Assembly (NCBI RefSeq): GCF_001400735.1
Contig: NZ_LJPW01000157.1
Coordinates: forward strand, 1 to 64,000
Reading direction: 5' to 3'
DNA from: Pseudomonas caricapapayae
GTDB taxonomy: Bacteria; Pseudomonadota; Gammaproteobacteria; Pseudomonadales; Pseudomonadaceae
DNA: 64,000 nucleotides
The first letter of the stretch is position 1. Each line of letters starts with the position of its first letter. Positions 46,907-56,313 of this stretch are shown here, piece after piece. A program made the translations under genes and the position numbers. The notes under the pieces are model-generated. The model ran no database searches. It saw nothing but the letters and a program-made list of their open reading frames with translations, and was not told the origin of the DNA.

Positions 46907-48118
46907 GTGCGCGTCACGAACGCGCTTCGTCCCACTCAACAATGCCTCGCGGCGCCGGTGTACCATGTCAGTTCTTTTTCGCCCCGGGATGTGGCTGCCA
47001 TGCGTGAGTTTCTTGAGGTTTTTCGTAATCGCGCACTGGATGTCATGTCATCGGCTTTGCCTGCCGAGTCGCTTCTTGAAGATTTTGCCCTTGCACTGCA
47101 GGCCAGATTGCCTGGCGTGATCGTCGGCATCAATGTGCTGGACAAGGCCGGCAGAACATTTCGCCAGTCTCTTTTTCCGAATCTTCCCTCCGGGTTTTCT
47201 CAAGCCCTGACGGGCAACATCATTACCGGCAAGCATGGTTCCTGCGGGCTGGGCATCCTCAACGGGAAAACCATCGAGGTGCCCGAAGTGGCCACCGACC
47301 CGCGCTTTTCACCAGAGTGGAAAGCGCTGTTCGCCAGGCATGACCTGAAATCGATGATTTCGATACCGGCACTGAGTGCTGATGGAAGTGCACAGGGGAG
47401 TGTCGCCGTCATTCATCCTTACGGGATGTCGTTTACCGCTGAACAGCGCGACTTTCTCCAGTCGGCCTCGTCGCTATGCGCCACTATCTGTGCGTACAGC
47501 AGGTCGCAGGAGTCCAGCAAACTGATGCTGGGCGAGCTTGAACACCGAATTCGCAACCTGTTTCTGACCATTGGCGGGGTGGCCAATCTGACCATGAAGC
47601 GCTATCCGGAGCCGGTACAGTTCAGGGCGGTCTTCGGTGAACGGCTGGTGATGATGCACCGGGCGCATTCGCTGGCATTGAGCACCAGCGAAATCGACAT
47701 GGTCATGCTGATTCAGGAAATGCTCGCGCCTTATCGAACAGACTGCAGCATCCATTTCTCGGGCCCCGATATTCTATTGACTCAGGAGGCGGCCTCGGCG
47801 CTGGCGCTGGTCGTACACGAGCTGGGCACCAATGCTGCCAAGTACGGCGCACTGTCTCAACCCGGTGGAGAGCTGAACATCGAGTGGTTGATCGTGGCGC
47901 AGGGTGTCGATGATCTCGATGCCACGTTCAAACTGATGTGGACCGAGCGCAACGGTCCGCTGGTTGAGCAGCCGGATCGAAAAGGCTACGGCACGGCAAT
48001 GATCAAGGGCAGCCTGAGCAATGCGTTTGATGGTGTGGCGACGTTCTTCTATGAACCCTGTGGCGTGAAGTGCGAGATATCTGCACCGTTCACCGGGAAA
48101 CTGGGCAAAAGCAACTGA
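46907..48118 (+). CDS. GAF-domain HWE/HisKA_2-type sensor histidine kinase
   Basis: This roughly 403-residue soluble kinase has a GAF domain (about 50-200), a phospho-acceptor region ELEHRIRNLF with H213, and an HWE-family ATPase domain with HELGTNAAKYG (304-314) and LMWTERNGP. HWE kinases in this group are often involved in light, stress or general signalling with a separate response regulator. None is adjacent, so it is an orphan. GAGGA precedes GTG 46907; a later ATG at 47000 is the alternative start. Confidence 0.82.
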   Translation: MRVTNALRPTQQCLAAPVYHVSSFSPRDVAAMREFLEVFRNRALDVMSSALPAESLLEDFALALQARLPGVIVGINVLDKAGRTFRQSLFPNLPSGFSQALTGNIITGKHGSCGLGILNGKTIEVPEVATDPRFSPEWKALFARHDLKSMISIPALSADGSAQGSVAVIHPYGMSFTAEQRDFLQSASSLCATICAYSRSQESSKLMLGELEHRIRNLFLTIGGVANLTMKRYPEPVQFRAVFGERLVMMHRAHSLALSTSEIDMVMLIQEMLAPYRTDCSIHFSGPDILLTQEAASALALVVHELGTNAAKYGALSQPGGELNIEWLIVAQGVDDLDATFKLMWTERNGPLVEQPDRKGYGTAMIKGSLSNAFDGVATFFYEPCGVKCEISAPFTGKLGKSN

Positions 48119-48132
48119 TCGGAATGAGTACG

Positions 48133-48819
48133 TTATGCCTCATGCCGCCGCCGCGCATCGCTGAGCATGGATATCGTCAGTTTGCGTACTTCGAGCTTGC
48201 TGATTTCCACATGAGAGCGCAGCAATAACAGTGCTTCGTCCCGTTTGCGTGCCTGCAACGCATTGAGGATCGCAGCGTGCTCGAGGTAGGTGTGTTCGAT
48301 ACGGGCACTTTTGAAGAAGTCCAGTCTGCGGACGATGCGGATACGCTCGGTCACTTCCTGATGAACACGGGCCATTTCCAGATTGCCCGAGGCGGCCACC
48401 AATTGAGTGTGAAACTGTTCGTCCAGGTCTGCGACGACTTGCATGTCGATCTGCCAGCAATCGCGATCAATCAGCCAGTGCTGGCGCAGAACATTGAGCT
48501 CCGGATGCACCTCGTGGGACGCACAGATGCGCTCGACCGCAGCGCATTCAAGCACGATGCGCAGGTCGTACAGCTGGTCGATCTGGTCGAAATCCAGCGG
48601 TTTGACTGACCACCCCCGGCGAAACTCGACGTCCAGATAACCCTCGCGCTGAAGCCGGTACAACGCGTCACGCACCGGCGTCCGCGAGACCTGATAACGA
48701 TCTGCCAACTGCGTTTCGGTAAACCGGTCGTAGGGCAGCAGGTAGAAATCGAAGATCTCCTGCTTGAGGCGGCGATAGACGTCTTCTGCCAGCGCATTGG
48801 TGGTGTTCGGGGAATTCAA
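48133..48819 (-). CDS. GntR/FadR-family regulator of the ureide operon
   Basis: This 228-residue protein has a GntR winged helix (about 10-75, with QLADRYQVSRTPVRDALYRLQREG) and a helical FCD ligand domain (about 90-220) that usually binds a carboxylate, often with a metal held by histidines. It is the last gene of the operon and overlaps the preceding gene by 4 bases. It probably represses the unit by binding near its start (candidate palindrome at 58133-58144) and is released by a pathway intermediate such as allophanate; that ligand is inferred. Confidence 0.88.
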   Translation of the reverse strand: MNSPNTTNALAEDVYRRLKQEIFDFYLLPYDRFTETQLADRYQVSRTPVRDALYRLQREGYLDVEFRRGWSVKPLDFDQIDQLYDLRIVLECAAVERICASHEVHPELNVLRQHWLIDRDCWQIDMQVVADLDEQFHTQLVAASGNLEMARVHQEVTERIRIVRRLDFFKSARIEHTYLEHAAILNALQARKRDEALLLLRSHVEISKLEVRKLTISMLSDARRRHEA

Positions 48820-49211
48820 GGGCGTGGCTCCAGGCTGCTCAGGTCAATGCTGACATGTGCTGCAACGACTTTCCAGCCGCCATCCAGTCGCGCCCAGGTC
48901 TGCATTTGCCGTCCCAGCCGCCGGGTAGCATCCTCGTGAAACTCGGTACTGACGGTGGCGAAGTCTTCGCCGAAGGTGCTCACCACGGTGCGCAATAGTT
49001 TTCGACCAGGCCCGACCGGTTGGCACTCACGTCGATAGCGCGCAATGGTTTCGGCACCGTGCAGGTTTTCCGCTACGCCATAGCGAACGGTCTGCTCGGA
49101 ATTCCAGAAGTACGCGTCCAGCGTAGTCAGTTCGTTGGCGAGCAGGGCGCGCTCGTAATCGATGAAGGCGTTGGTGACTTCGGCGACGACGTGGGGAAGA
49201 TTGATGTCCAT
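48816..49211 (-). CDS. AtzH/HpxZ-like NTF2-fold protein
   Basis: This 131-residue protein belongs to the DUF3225/HpxZ-AtzH group with a SnoaL/NTF2-like fold (NAFIDYERALLANELTTLDAYFWNSEQTVRYGVAENLHG). Relatives sit beside AtzE/AtzG or Hpx oxalurate genes and are thought to act on small carboxy-ureides. It is encoded between a cysteine hydrolase (1-base overlap) and the GntR gene. A role downstream of biuret or a carboxylated ureide fits the context, but activity is not proven. Confidence 0.8.
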   Translation of the reverse strand: MDINLPHVVAEVTNAFIDYERALLANELTTLDAYFWNSEQTVRYGVAENLHGAETIARYRRECQPVGPGRKLLRTVVSTFGEDFATVSTEFHEDATRRLGRQMQTWARLDGGWKVVAAHVSIDLSSLEPRP

Positions 49212-49888
49212 TACGGTGTACTCCTCGTTTGTAAAGCCCGCTGCAGATCAGCCAGAGACGCTGCCCGTCCGACAATCGCGTTTTGTGCGGTGATCATCTC
49301 CAGCGTGGCCTGCTTGAAGGCCGGGAAATAGCTTTCGGTGGCATCCTCGATCAGCAGACAGCGATAGCCCCGGTCATTGGCCTCACGCATGCTGGTCTGC
49401 ACGCAGACTTCGGTGGTTACACCCGCGAAGATCAAATGGGTGATGCCCGCTTCGCTCAATCGCTGATGCAGATCGGTGGCGAAGAACATGCCCTTGCCGG
49501 GTTTGTCGATGACCCACTCGCAGGCAAGCGGGGTCAGGCTGTCGATAATCTGATTGCCGGGTTCGCCGCGGATCAGGATACGTCCCATCGGGCCGGGGTC
49601 GCCGATGCGCAGGCCGGGTGAACCGTGGTCGAGTTTGGCTGGCGGGCAGTCGGCAAGGTCCGGGCTGTGTGATTCGCGGGTATGGATCACTGCTATGCCC
49701 TGATCACGGGCCAGTGCCAGCAGTCTTTGCACCGACGGCACAATGGCTTGCAACAGTGCGACATCGTTGCCCAGCGCGGCACCGAAGCCGCCGGGCTCAA
49801 GGAAGTCGCGCTGCATGTCGATGATCACCACAGCGGCACAGGACCTGTCGAACGTGAAACTGTCCGGACGCGCATTGACGCTGATCAT
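49211..49888 (-). CDS. Second cysteine hydrolase, BiuH-like (isochorismatase superfamily)
   Basis: This 225-residue hydrolase has the superfamily catalytic triad D24 (VIIDMQRDF), K129 (IDKPGKG) and C162 (GVTTEVCV). It shares with the BiuH in the same operon the unusual stretch [19 protein letters not shown] and [17 protein letters not shown], so it is a close paralogue rather than a nicotinamidase. It overlaps the ATPase gene by 4 bases. The substrate is probably another ureide: triuret, carboxybiuret or a substituted biuret are candidates. This is inference; the difference from BiuH around the active-site mouth would decide. Confidence 0.85.
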   Translation of the reverse strand: MISVNARPDSFTFDRSCAAVVIIDMQRDFLEPGGFGAALGNDVALLQAIVPSVQRLLALARDQGIAVIHTRESHSPDLADCPPAKLDHGSPGLRIGDPGPMGRILIRGEPGNQIIDSLTPLACEWVIDKPGKGMFFATDLHQRLSEAGITHLIFAGVTTEVCVQTSMREANDRGYRCLLIEDATESYFPAFKQATLEMITAQNAIVGRAASLADLQRALQTRSTP

Positions 49889-51420
49889 GCCGATTCTCCG
49901 GTCAGATGCTCGGCACCGGCCATGTATCGACCCAGCTCGGTTCGATCAGCGGTCGCCGCGCGGGTTTCGAAGACCAGTTCGCCGTCATGAATCACGACAA
50001 TGCGGTCTGCCAGGCTCAACAGCTCGTCGAGGTCTTCGCTGAGCAACAGCACTGCCGTGCCGCTGTTGCGCGCGTCGATCAGGCGCTGGTGGATGAGGGC
50101 GACACTGGCGAAGTCCAGGCCGAACACCGGGTTGGCGACGATCAGTACAGCGACATCACGGGTCAGTTCGCGGGCCAGGACGGCGCGCTGCACATTGCCC
50201 CCGGACAAGGTGCCGATCGGTCGGTCCGGGTCGTTGGGCGACACCTGAAACTGTTCGATCAGTGCGCGTGCCTGTGCGCCTATGGCACGGCGATCGAGAC
50301 GCCAGCCCTGACGGCACAAAGGCGGCCGGTCGAAGTTGCGCAGGGCCAGGTTGTCGGCGACGCTGAAGCTGCCGATGCAGGCGTTGCGCAAGGGTTCTTC
50401 GGGCAGGCTGAAGACACGCAGGCGCTGCATCTCTTCACGCCGTGCATGGTAGGGCTGGCCGTTGACCGATAGCCGTCCGGCGCTGAAAGAACGCTGGCCG
50501 AGCAGCGCTTCGGTGAGTTCGCGCTGACCGTTGCCGGAGATGCCTGCCACTCCGACGATTTCTCCCGGATGGACCGCCAGAGAAAGGTTTTTCACTGCCA
50601 GCGTGCCTTTGTCACCGGGCACATTCAGCGCCTCCATGTGTAACTGAGGTGGGCGGGGTGCCATCTCCGGGCGTTCGCTGCTCACGCTACGCACGCGCGC
50701 TTCGCCCATCATCCAGGCCGCCATTTGCTGCGTAGAGATGTCAGCCACTGCTGCCGTCCCTACCCAACGCCCCTTGCGCAGCACGGTAACGTCATCGGCA
50801 TAGGTGCTGACTTCGCGAAACTTGTGGGTAATCATCAGCACCGTGATGTCGCCGCGATGCGCCATCGACTGCATCAGCCCCAGCACCTCATCGGCTTCCT
50901 GCGGGGTAAGCACCGAAGTGGGTTCGTCGAGAATGATCAGCCGACGTTCCAGATACAGCTGCTTGAGAATTTCCAGCTTCTGCTTTTCACCTGCCGCCAG
51001 GCTGCTGACGGGGCGATGGATATCCAGACGAAAAGGCATCGTCGCCATGAACGCTTCAAGGCGTTCGTGCTCGCGGGTCCAGTTGATACGCCACGGCAGA
51101 TCGCCGCGCGACAGCACCAGGTTTTCAGCCACGCTCAGGCCCGGTGCGACGGTGAAATGCTGATACACCATGCCGATCTGCAACTGATGAGAGTCGCGCG
51201 GAGTGTTGATGGCATGCTCGCGATTGTTGACCAGAATACTGCCCGATTGCAGCGGGCTGTAGCCGATGATGCCTTTGACCAGCGTGCTCTTGCCGGCACC
51301 GTTCTCGCCGAGCAGGGCGTGAACGGTGCCGGCGCGGACCTTGAACGATACCTCGTCCAGTGCGCAAAACGTGCCGAAATGCTTGCTGACACCAATCGTC
51401 TCAAGGCTCGGGGCGCGCAT
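49885..51420 (-). CDS. ABC importer ATP-binding protein, nucleoside/BMP type (two NBDs)
   Basis: This roughly 511-residue protein carries two ATPase domains in tandem, as in RbsA/YufO-type importers. The first has Walker [10 protein letters not shown] and Walker [11 protein letters not shown]. The second has a degenerate P-loop-like [10 protein letters not shown] and [16 protein letters not shown]. It powers the two permeases encoded upstream and pairs with the BMP binding protein. It starts at 51420 or 51426, overlapping the biuH stop. It makes the operon self-sufficient for uptake. Confidence 0.9.
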   Translation of the reverse strand: MRAPSLETIGVSKHFGTFCALDEVSFKVRAGTVHALLGENGAGKSTLVKGIIGYSPLQSGSILVNNREHAINTPRDSHQLQIGMVYQHFTVAPGLSVAENLVLSRGDLPWRINWTREHERLEAFMATMPFRLDIHRPVSSLAAGEKQKLEILKQLYLERRLIILDEPTSVLTPQEADEVLGLMQSMAHRGDITVLMITHKFREVSTYADDVTVLRKGRWVGTAAVADISTQQMAAWMMGEARVRSVSSERPEMAPRPPQLHMEALNVPGDKGTLAVKNLSLAVHPGEIVGVAGISGNGQRELTEALLGQRSFSAGRLSVNGQPYHARREEMQRLRVFSLPEEPLRNACIGSFSVADNLALRNFDRPPLCRQGWRLDRRAIGAQARALIEQFQVSPNDPDRPIGTLSGGNVQRAVLARELTRDVAVLIVANPVFGLDFASVALIHQRLIDARNSGTAVLLLSEDLDELLSLADRIVVIHDGELVFETRAATADRTELGRYMAGAEHLTGESA

Positions 51421-51422
51421 GC

Positions 51423-52109
51423 TCATGCTCCCAACAGGTCGCGAAGCATGGAGGAGTGGCCGACTGCACCGAATACTCCGCCCTGCATCTTGACCATGCT
51501 CAGTGCCGCCGCATGGTTGGCAGGATCGGTCGCACCGCAGCAGTCCTCCAGCAGCAGGCATTCAAAGCCGCGGTCATTGGCTTCGCGCATCGTGGTGTGT
51601 ACACAGACATCGGTGGTGATGCCGGTCAGGATCAGGTTGTCGATGCCGCGTGTGCGCAGGATCAGTTCCAGATCGGTAGCGCAGAAGGAGCCTTTGCCGG
51701 GTTTGTCGATAACAATTTCGCCGGGCACTGGTGCCAGTTCGTCGATGATCTCCCAGCCCGGTTCGCCGCGTACCAGGATCTTGCCGCACGGGCCGGGGTC
51801 GCCGATGCCGGCACCGATGCGTTGCGAGCGCCAGCGTTTGTTGGCAGGCAGGTCACTGAGGTCCGGACGGTGACCTTCGCGGGTATGGATGATGGTAAAT
51901 CCGAGCGGGCGCATCGCGGCCAATAGTGCCTTGATCGGCTCGATGGGCGCGCGGGTCAGCGCCAGGTCGTACCCCATGCTGTCGACGTAACCACCGACGC
52001 CGCAGAAGTCGGTCTGCATGTCGATCACGATCAGCGCAGTGTTGTGCGCATGCAATTGCCCGTTCCAGGGCCAGGGGTAGGGGGCCGATGCAATATGACG
52101 TTCGCTCAT
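51423..52109 (-). CDS. biuH: Biuret hydrolase (biuret amidohydrolase)
   Basis: This 228-residue cysteine hydrolase converts biuret to allophanate and ammonia. It resembles the characterised Rhizobium BiuH over its full length: [51 protein letters not shown] and GGVFGAVG. The catalytic triad D30, K136, C169 corresponds to D36/K142/C175 of that enzyme. It is 4 bases after the formamidase and is followed directly by the ATPase gene. AtzF, at the head of the operon, consumes its product. Confidence 0.92.
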   Translation of the reverse strand: MSERHIASAPYPWPWNGQLHAHNTALIVIDMQTDFCGVGGYVDSMGYDLALTRAPIEPIKALLAAMRPLGFTIIHTREGHRPDLSDLPANKRWRSQRIGAGIGDPGPCGKILVRGEPGWEIIDELAPVPGEIVIDKPGKGSFCATDLELILRTRGIDNLILTGITTDVCVHTTMREANDRGFECLLLEDCCGATDPANHAAALSMVKMQGGVFGAVGHSSMLRDLLGA

Positions 52110-52113
52110 GGCA

Positions 52114-53130
52114 TTACTCCTTCCAGCTGCAGGGTGCAGGCTTGAACTCACGCTCAGGCGCGCTAAAGCCACAGGCGCTGCCGTCGGTATGCATGACATC
52201 GTCTTCCCAGGGCAGACGGTACTGGCCTGCGCTCAGATCGTGCATGTAGGTGTAAGGACAGTCGCGTGCGCCGCCCTTGACCGCCACATAGCCGCGATGC
52301 CCGAATTGATAGATGTTGTTTTCCACGCCCCAGTGCACGCGGGCTTCGCGGACCAGATCGGGGCGCAGTTCACAGCAGACGATTTCGTCGGCCCGGCCAC
52401 CGCCTTCGGCCATGACCGTACCGTCGAAGTCGACAAACATGGCCTCGCCCATGGAGTCGAATGTGCCGTCGGAGCCGCACATGCAGACGCTCGCGGTCTG
52501 CATGAGGTTGGTGAAGGCGTTGCTCTGATTGGTGATTTTCCAGGCGTGGCGAATCGGCGCGGTGTACCCCGCAGTGCGGAGCATGATATCGGCCCCCTTG
52601 TAGGCGCACTCGCGGGCCATTTCCGGAAACATGCCATCGTGGCAAATGATCAGGGCCAGCTTGCTGCCGCGCGGGCCGTCGCACACCGGAATGCCCAGAT
52701 CGCCAGGTTCCCACGGCTCGACCGGCACCCACGGGTGCAGCTTGCGGTAGTAGAGGCGAATCTCACCGAGGTCATCGACGATCAGGCCACTGTTGAATGG
52801 ATTGCCGTGGGGGTTGGCCTCCATGATCGAGAAGCAGCCCCATATCCGGTGCTCCTGACACGCCTGACGCAGCGCCATGACTTCCGGCCCGTCGAGGCTG
52901 CACATGATCTCCGGGGCGGTGCTCATGGACAGACCGTGCAAGGAATATTCAGGAAACACGATCAGGTCCATGCCCGGATTGCTGCGCCGCGCCTTGGCGA
53001 CCATGCTGACCACTTTCTGCGTTTGTGCCCACAACGCCTCGCGGGTATGCGGATCGGGCAGCGCCAGTTGCGCCAGGCCGATCACCACCCCATTGGGCGA
53101 CTTGTTCAAACCGCCAAGACCACTGGCCAT
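52114..53130 (-). CDS. amiF: Formamidase (AmiF type, nitrilase superfamily)
   Basis: This 338-residue nitrilase-superfamily amidase matches AmiF formamidases ([53 protein letters not shown]). The catalytic Glu-Lys-Cys set is E61, K130 and C163. It hydrolyses formamide to formate and ammonia. The ATG at 53130 is chosen by AGGAGG at 8 bases; an ATG at 53136 is too close. Its place inside a biuret operon suggests that formamide, or a formylated ureide, is made by or taken up with the pathway's substrate. Confidence 0.88.
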   Translation of the reverse strand: MASGLGGLNKSPNGVVIGLAQLALPDPHTREALWAQTQKVVSMVAKARRSNPGMDLIVFPEYSLHGLSMSTAPEIMCSLDGPEVMALRQACQEHRIWGCFSIMEANPHGNPFNSGLIVDDLGEIRLYYRKLHPWVPVEPWEPGDLGIPVCDGPRGSKLALIICHDGMFPEMARECAYKGADIMLRTAGYTAPIRHAWKITNQSNAFTNLMQTASVCMCGSDGTFDSMGEAMFVDFDGTVMAEGGGRADEIVCCELRPDLVREARVHWGVENNIYQFGHRGYVAVKGGARDCPYTYMHDLSAGQYRLPWEDDVMHTDGSACGFSAPEREFKPAPCSWKE

Positions 53131-53156
53131 GTGCATGCCTCCTCGAAAAGATCAGT

Positions 53157-54077
53157 TCATCGCGTCAGGCTGAGTTCGCCAGGAGCACCGTTCAGGGTGC
53201 GTCCACGGCGGCAGGTGGCGTACATCACCACCAGCGTCAGCGCATAAGGTGTTGCTGCGAACAGGTAATAACCGGAGCTGATGCCCACCGCTTGCAAGGC
53301 CGGGCCGATGGCACCGGCAGCGCCGAACAGCAACGATGCCCACAGGCACGCCAGTGGACGCCAGCGGGCAAAGATCACCAGCGCCACGGCCATCAACCCT
53401 TGTCCGCTGGACAGGCCTTCATTCCAGCTGCCGGGATAGTAAAGGGACAGGTAGGCACCGCCGATCCCGGCCAGCCCGCCGCCAGTTGCCGTGGCCAGAA
53501 TGCGTACCTTGAGCGGTCGATAGCCCAGCGCCTGGGCCGTTTCGCCATGATCACCGACCAGGCGCAACATCAACCCCCAGCGCGTTGCGCGCAGCCCCCA
53601 GTGCAGGATGAACGCCAGCGCTACGCCGACGAAGAACAGCACATTGATGTTCAGCGCCGAGCGCACGCGTTCTTCGTTGCTCCAGGCTCCCAGTGCCAGT
53701 GAGGGCAACATGGGGGCTTGCGGCTGAATGAAGGCTTTGCCAAGAAAAAACGCCAGCCCGGTGCCGAGCAGAATCAGCGCGATGCCGAATGCGATGTCGT
53801 TGACCCGTGGCAACGAGCATGCAAGGCCGTGCAGCAGCCCTAACAGAATGCCGACTCCGGCGGCTGCGCCGACGCCCAGCCATGCCGAACCGCTCAGGTA
53901 CGCCACGGCGTACCCAGACATCGCGCCGGCAACCAGAATGCCTTCCAGCCCCAGGTTGATCCGTCCGCTTTTCTCGGTCAGGCATTCGCCCAGGCTGACG
54001 AACAGAAAAGGTGTACCGACGCGGATCGCGCCAGCCAGTAATGCCAGCAGAAAAGTGCTCAGGTCGATATCAGCCAT
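53157..54077 (-). CDS. ABC importer permease, nucleoside/BMP type (second)
   Basis: This roughly 306-residue inner-membrane permease has about 8-10 transmembrane helices and the family sequence RVGTPFLFVSLGECLTEKSGRINLGLEGILVAG at the start. It matches YufQ/RbsC-like permeases of nucleoside importers. The ATG at 54077 overlaps the end of the first permease by 8 bases; a longer reading from 54149 is not supported. With the other permease it forms the channel for the BMP-delivered substrate. Confidence 0.9.
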   Translation of the reverse strand: MADIDLSTFLLALLAGAIRVGTPFLFVSLGECLTEKSGRINLGLEGILVAGAMSGYAVAYLSGSAWLGVGAAAGVGILLGLLHGLACSLPRVNDIAFGIALILLGTGLAFFLGKAFIQPQAPMLPSLALGAWSNEERVRSALNINVLFFVGVALAFILHWGLRATRWGLMLRLVGDHGETAQALGYRPLKVRILATATGGGLAGIGGAYLSLYYPGSWNEGLSSGQGLMAVALVIFARWRPLACLWASLLFGAAGAIGPALQAVGISSGYYLFAATPYALTLVVMYATCRRGRTLNGAPGELSLTR

Positions 54078-55179
54078 GTTGCAGCGCTCCTTTCCCCGCA
54101 GGCGCGCTGACGGCCGCCAGCCTGATCTTCCAGGCAGCGATACGGCCACTCAGGGCTTCCCAGAGCAACAGGTTGGTGAACAGCAAGCCTTCAAGAATCA
54201 GCGTGGTGGCGTCCGGCAGGCCAAGCCGTCGTTGCAGCAGCCCGCCACTGGCTTCCAGCCCGCCAAGCAGTACCGCGCAAACGATGATTGCCAGCGGATG
54301 ATGGCGTGCGGCGAAGGCGACAAGAATGCCGCTGGTGCCATAACCTGCAATCAGCGCGGCGTTGGCGCTGCCTTGCACGGCAGTGACTTCGAACATTCCG
54401 GCCAGACCCGCCGCAGCACCGCCCAGCAGACAACTGAGCAGAATCAGACGGTCTACCGGCAGGCCGATCATCAATGCCGTGCGAACATTGCCGCCCACCA
54501 CGGCGAGGGCAAACCCCTTGATACTGTGGCGCACCAGCACATACGCCAGCAGGCAGGCTGCCACGCCTGCCACCAGACCCCAGTGCACTTCAAGGCTTTC
54601 GCTGATGGTGCCGATCAGATAGGGCTCGTCCAGCGGCGGGGTCGAGGGCTTGTTCAGGCTTGCCGGATCGCGCAATGGTCCTTCGACCAATTGCCGGAAC
54701 AGCGCCAGCGCAATATACGAAAGCAGCAGGCTGCTGATGGTTTCGTTGACCCCGCGGCGCTGGCGCATCCAGCCACTCAGGCCGATCCACAACGCGCCCA
54801 CGGTCATCGCCGCCAAGGCCATGCAGACAAGCATCGGCCCGGATGACAACTGGCCGAGCCACAAGGGCGTCACTGCCGCTGCCAGGCCGCCCAGCACCAG
54901 CGCGCCTTCGCCGCCGATGATGATCAGCCCGGCCCTTGCCGGCAGGGCGACGCAGAGTGCGGTCAACATCAACGGGGCTGCGCGCTGCAAGGTGTTTTCC
55001 AGCGCGAACCATGAGCCAAACGCGCCTTCGCCGACCAGTTGCAGGGCTTGCCACGCAGGCTTGCCCTGAACCGCCAGAAACAGACCGAACAGCACGCACG
55101 AAGAAAACACCGCCAGCACCGTCGGCAGTCCCGGCAACAACGCGCTGGCAAGGCGGCGCAGACTTCTCGATGAACTCAT
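54070..55179 (-). CDS. ABC importer permease, nucleoside/BMP type (first)
   Basis: This 369-residue permease has about 10 transmembrane helices with RAGLIIIGGEGALVLGGLAAAV in the first half and RTALMIGLPVDRLILLSCLLGG further on, as in YufP-like permeases. It lies 9 bases after the binding-protein gene and overlaps the second permease by 8 bases. Confidence 0.9.
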   Translation of the reverse strand: MSSSRSLRRLASALLPGLPTVLAVFSSCVLFGLFLAVQGKPAWQALQLVGEGAFGSWFALENTLQRAAPLMLTALCVALPARAGLIIIGGEGALVLGGLAAAVTPLWLGQLSSGPMLVCMALAAMTVGALWIGLSGWMRQRRGVNETISSLLLSYIALALFRQLVEGPLRDPASLNKPSTPPLDEPYLIGTISESLEVHWGLVAGVAACLLAYVLVRHSIKGFALAVVGGNVRTALMIGLPVDRLILLSCLLGGAAAGLAGMFEVTAVQGSANAALIAGYGTSGILVAFAARHHPLAIIVCAVLLGGLEASGGLLQRRLGLPDATTLILEGLLFTNLLLWEALSGRIAAWKIRLAAVSAPAGKGALQHG

Positions 55180-55188
55180 GAACGTCCC

Positions 55189-56298
55189 TCAGAGCTGGCC
55201 AAGCACGCCTTCGACCAGGTAATTCATGCTCTCCAGAGCAATGTCGGTCTGGCCTTGTGCGACGCCATCGGCAATCACCACGGCCCCTTTGTTGTCCTTG
55301 AGCGGGCCTTTGAAAATCACGAACTGGCCCGCCATCATCTGCGCCTTGATGGCATCTGCTTTCTGCCTGGCGTCGGCTGTTACCGCAGGCCCGTAGGCAG
55401 ACGTTTTGACGAAGCCTTCCTTCAGCCCGCCGCGCAAGAAGTTGATCATCGGCGCGCCGCTCTGGGCTGCCGCGACGTGAGCACGATAAGGCGTCTCCCA
55501 GTTCCACTCGGCGCCGGTCAGGTAGCCCTTGGGAGCCAGCGCAGCCTGGCTGGCGTGATAGCCACAGGTCATGACGCCGCGTTTTTCAGCCGTTTCGACG
55601 ATCACCTTGGGGCCGTCGACATGGCAGGTCAGCACGTCACAGCCCTGGTCGATCAAGCCGTTGGCCGCTTCCGCTTCCTTGACCGGCAACGACCAGTCGC
55701 CGGTGAAGATCACCGTGGTGACAATGCTCGGGTCGACCGAACGGGCCCCCAGGGCGAACGCGTTCAGGTTGCGCAGCACTTGAGGCACAGGTTTGGCGGC
55801 GACGAAACCAAGTTTTTTGCTCTTGCTCATGTGTCCGGCAATCACGCCGTTGAGGTATTGCGCTTCGTCGATGTAACCGAAAAAGCTCCCCGCATTCATC
55901 GGGTCGCGACCTTTCTGCCACAGACCACCGCAGTGCGCGAAACGTACGTCCGGGTACTTTTTCGCGACCTTGACCACGTGCGGCTCGAAGTAGCCGAACG
56001 AGGTCGGGAAAATCAGCGTTGCACCGTCCTGACGGATCATGGCTTCCATGGTCTTTTGCACGGCCACCGTTTCCGGAACATTTTCCTCTTCAATCACTTT
56101 GACGTTGGGCAGCGACTTGATGATGGCGGCCGCCTGGGCGTGTGCCTGGTTGTAACCAAAGTCGTCGCGAGCACCGACGTAAATGAAACCCACCACCAGC
56201 GGGGCATCGGCTGAGTAGGCGCGACCAAAAGGCAGCGCCGCACTCAGGCCGATAATGCCTGCCAACTTGATGAAACTGCGACGATCAACGTTCGACAT
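55189..56298 (-). CDS. BMP/PnrA-family substrate-binding protein
   Basis: This 369-residue periplasmic binding protein has an N-terminal twin-arginine signal (DRRSFIKLAG at 5-14, hydrophobic stretch to about 30). The BMP/Med/PnrA fold follows, with VGFIYVGARDDFGYNQAHAQAA and HCGGLWQKGRDPMNAGSFFGYI. Relatives bind nucleosides, but those in ureide operons are thought to take biuret, urea-like or purine-derived substrates. It lies 15 bases after atzF. Tat export implies that it folds in the cytoplasm first. Confidence 0.88.
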   Translation of the reverse strand: MSNVDRRSFIKLAGIIGLSAALPFGRAYSADAPLVVGFIYVGARDDFGYNQAHAQAAAIIKSLPNVKVIEEENVPETVAVQKTMEAMIRQDGATLIFPTSFGYFEPHVVKVAKKYPDVRFAHCGGLWQKGRDPMNAGSFFGYIDEAQYLNGVIAGHMSKSKKLGFVAAKPVPQVLRNLNAFALGARSVDPSIVTTVIFTGDWSLPVKEAEAANGLIDQGCDVLTCHVDGPKVIVETAEKRGVMTCGYHASQAALAPKGYLTGAEWNWETPYRAHVAAAQSGAPMINFLRGGLKEGFVKTSAYGPAVTADARQKADAIKAQMMAGQFVIFKGPLKDNKGAVVIADGVAQGQTDIALESMNYLVEGVLGQL

Positions 56299-56313
56299 GC
56301 CTACTACCCCTGA

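Noticed and set aside
50725-51873. 382-codon rightward frame across the ATPase and biuH genes
   Set aside because: It is antisense to two conserved genes of the biuret operon.
54590-55507. 305-codon frame across binding-protein and permease genes
   Set aside because: It is an off-frame reading across the junction of two conserved genes.
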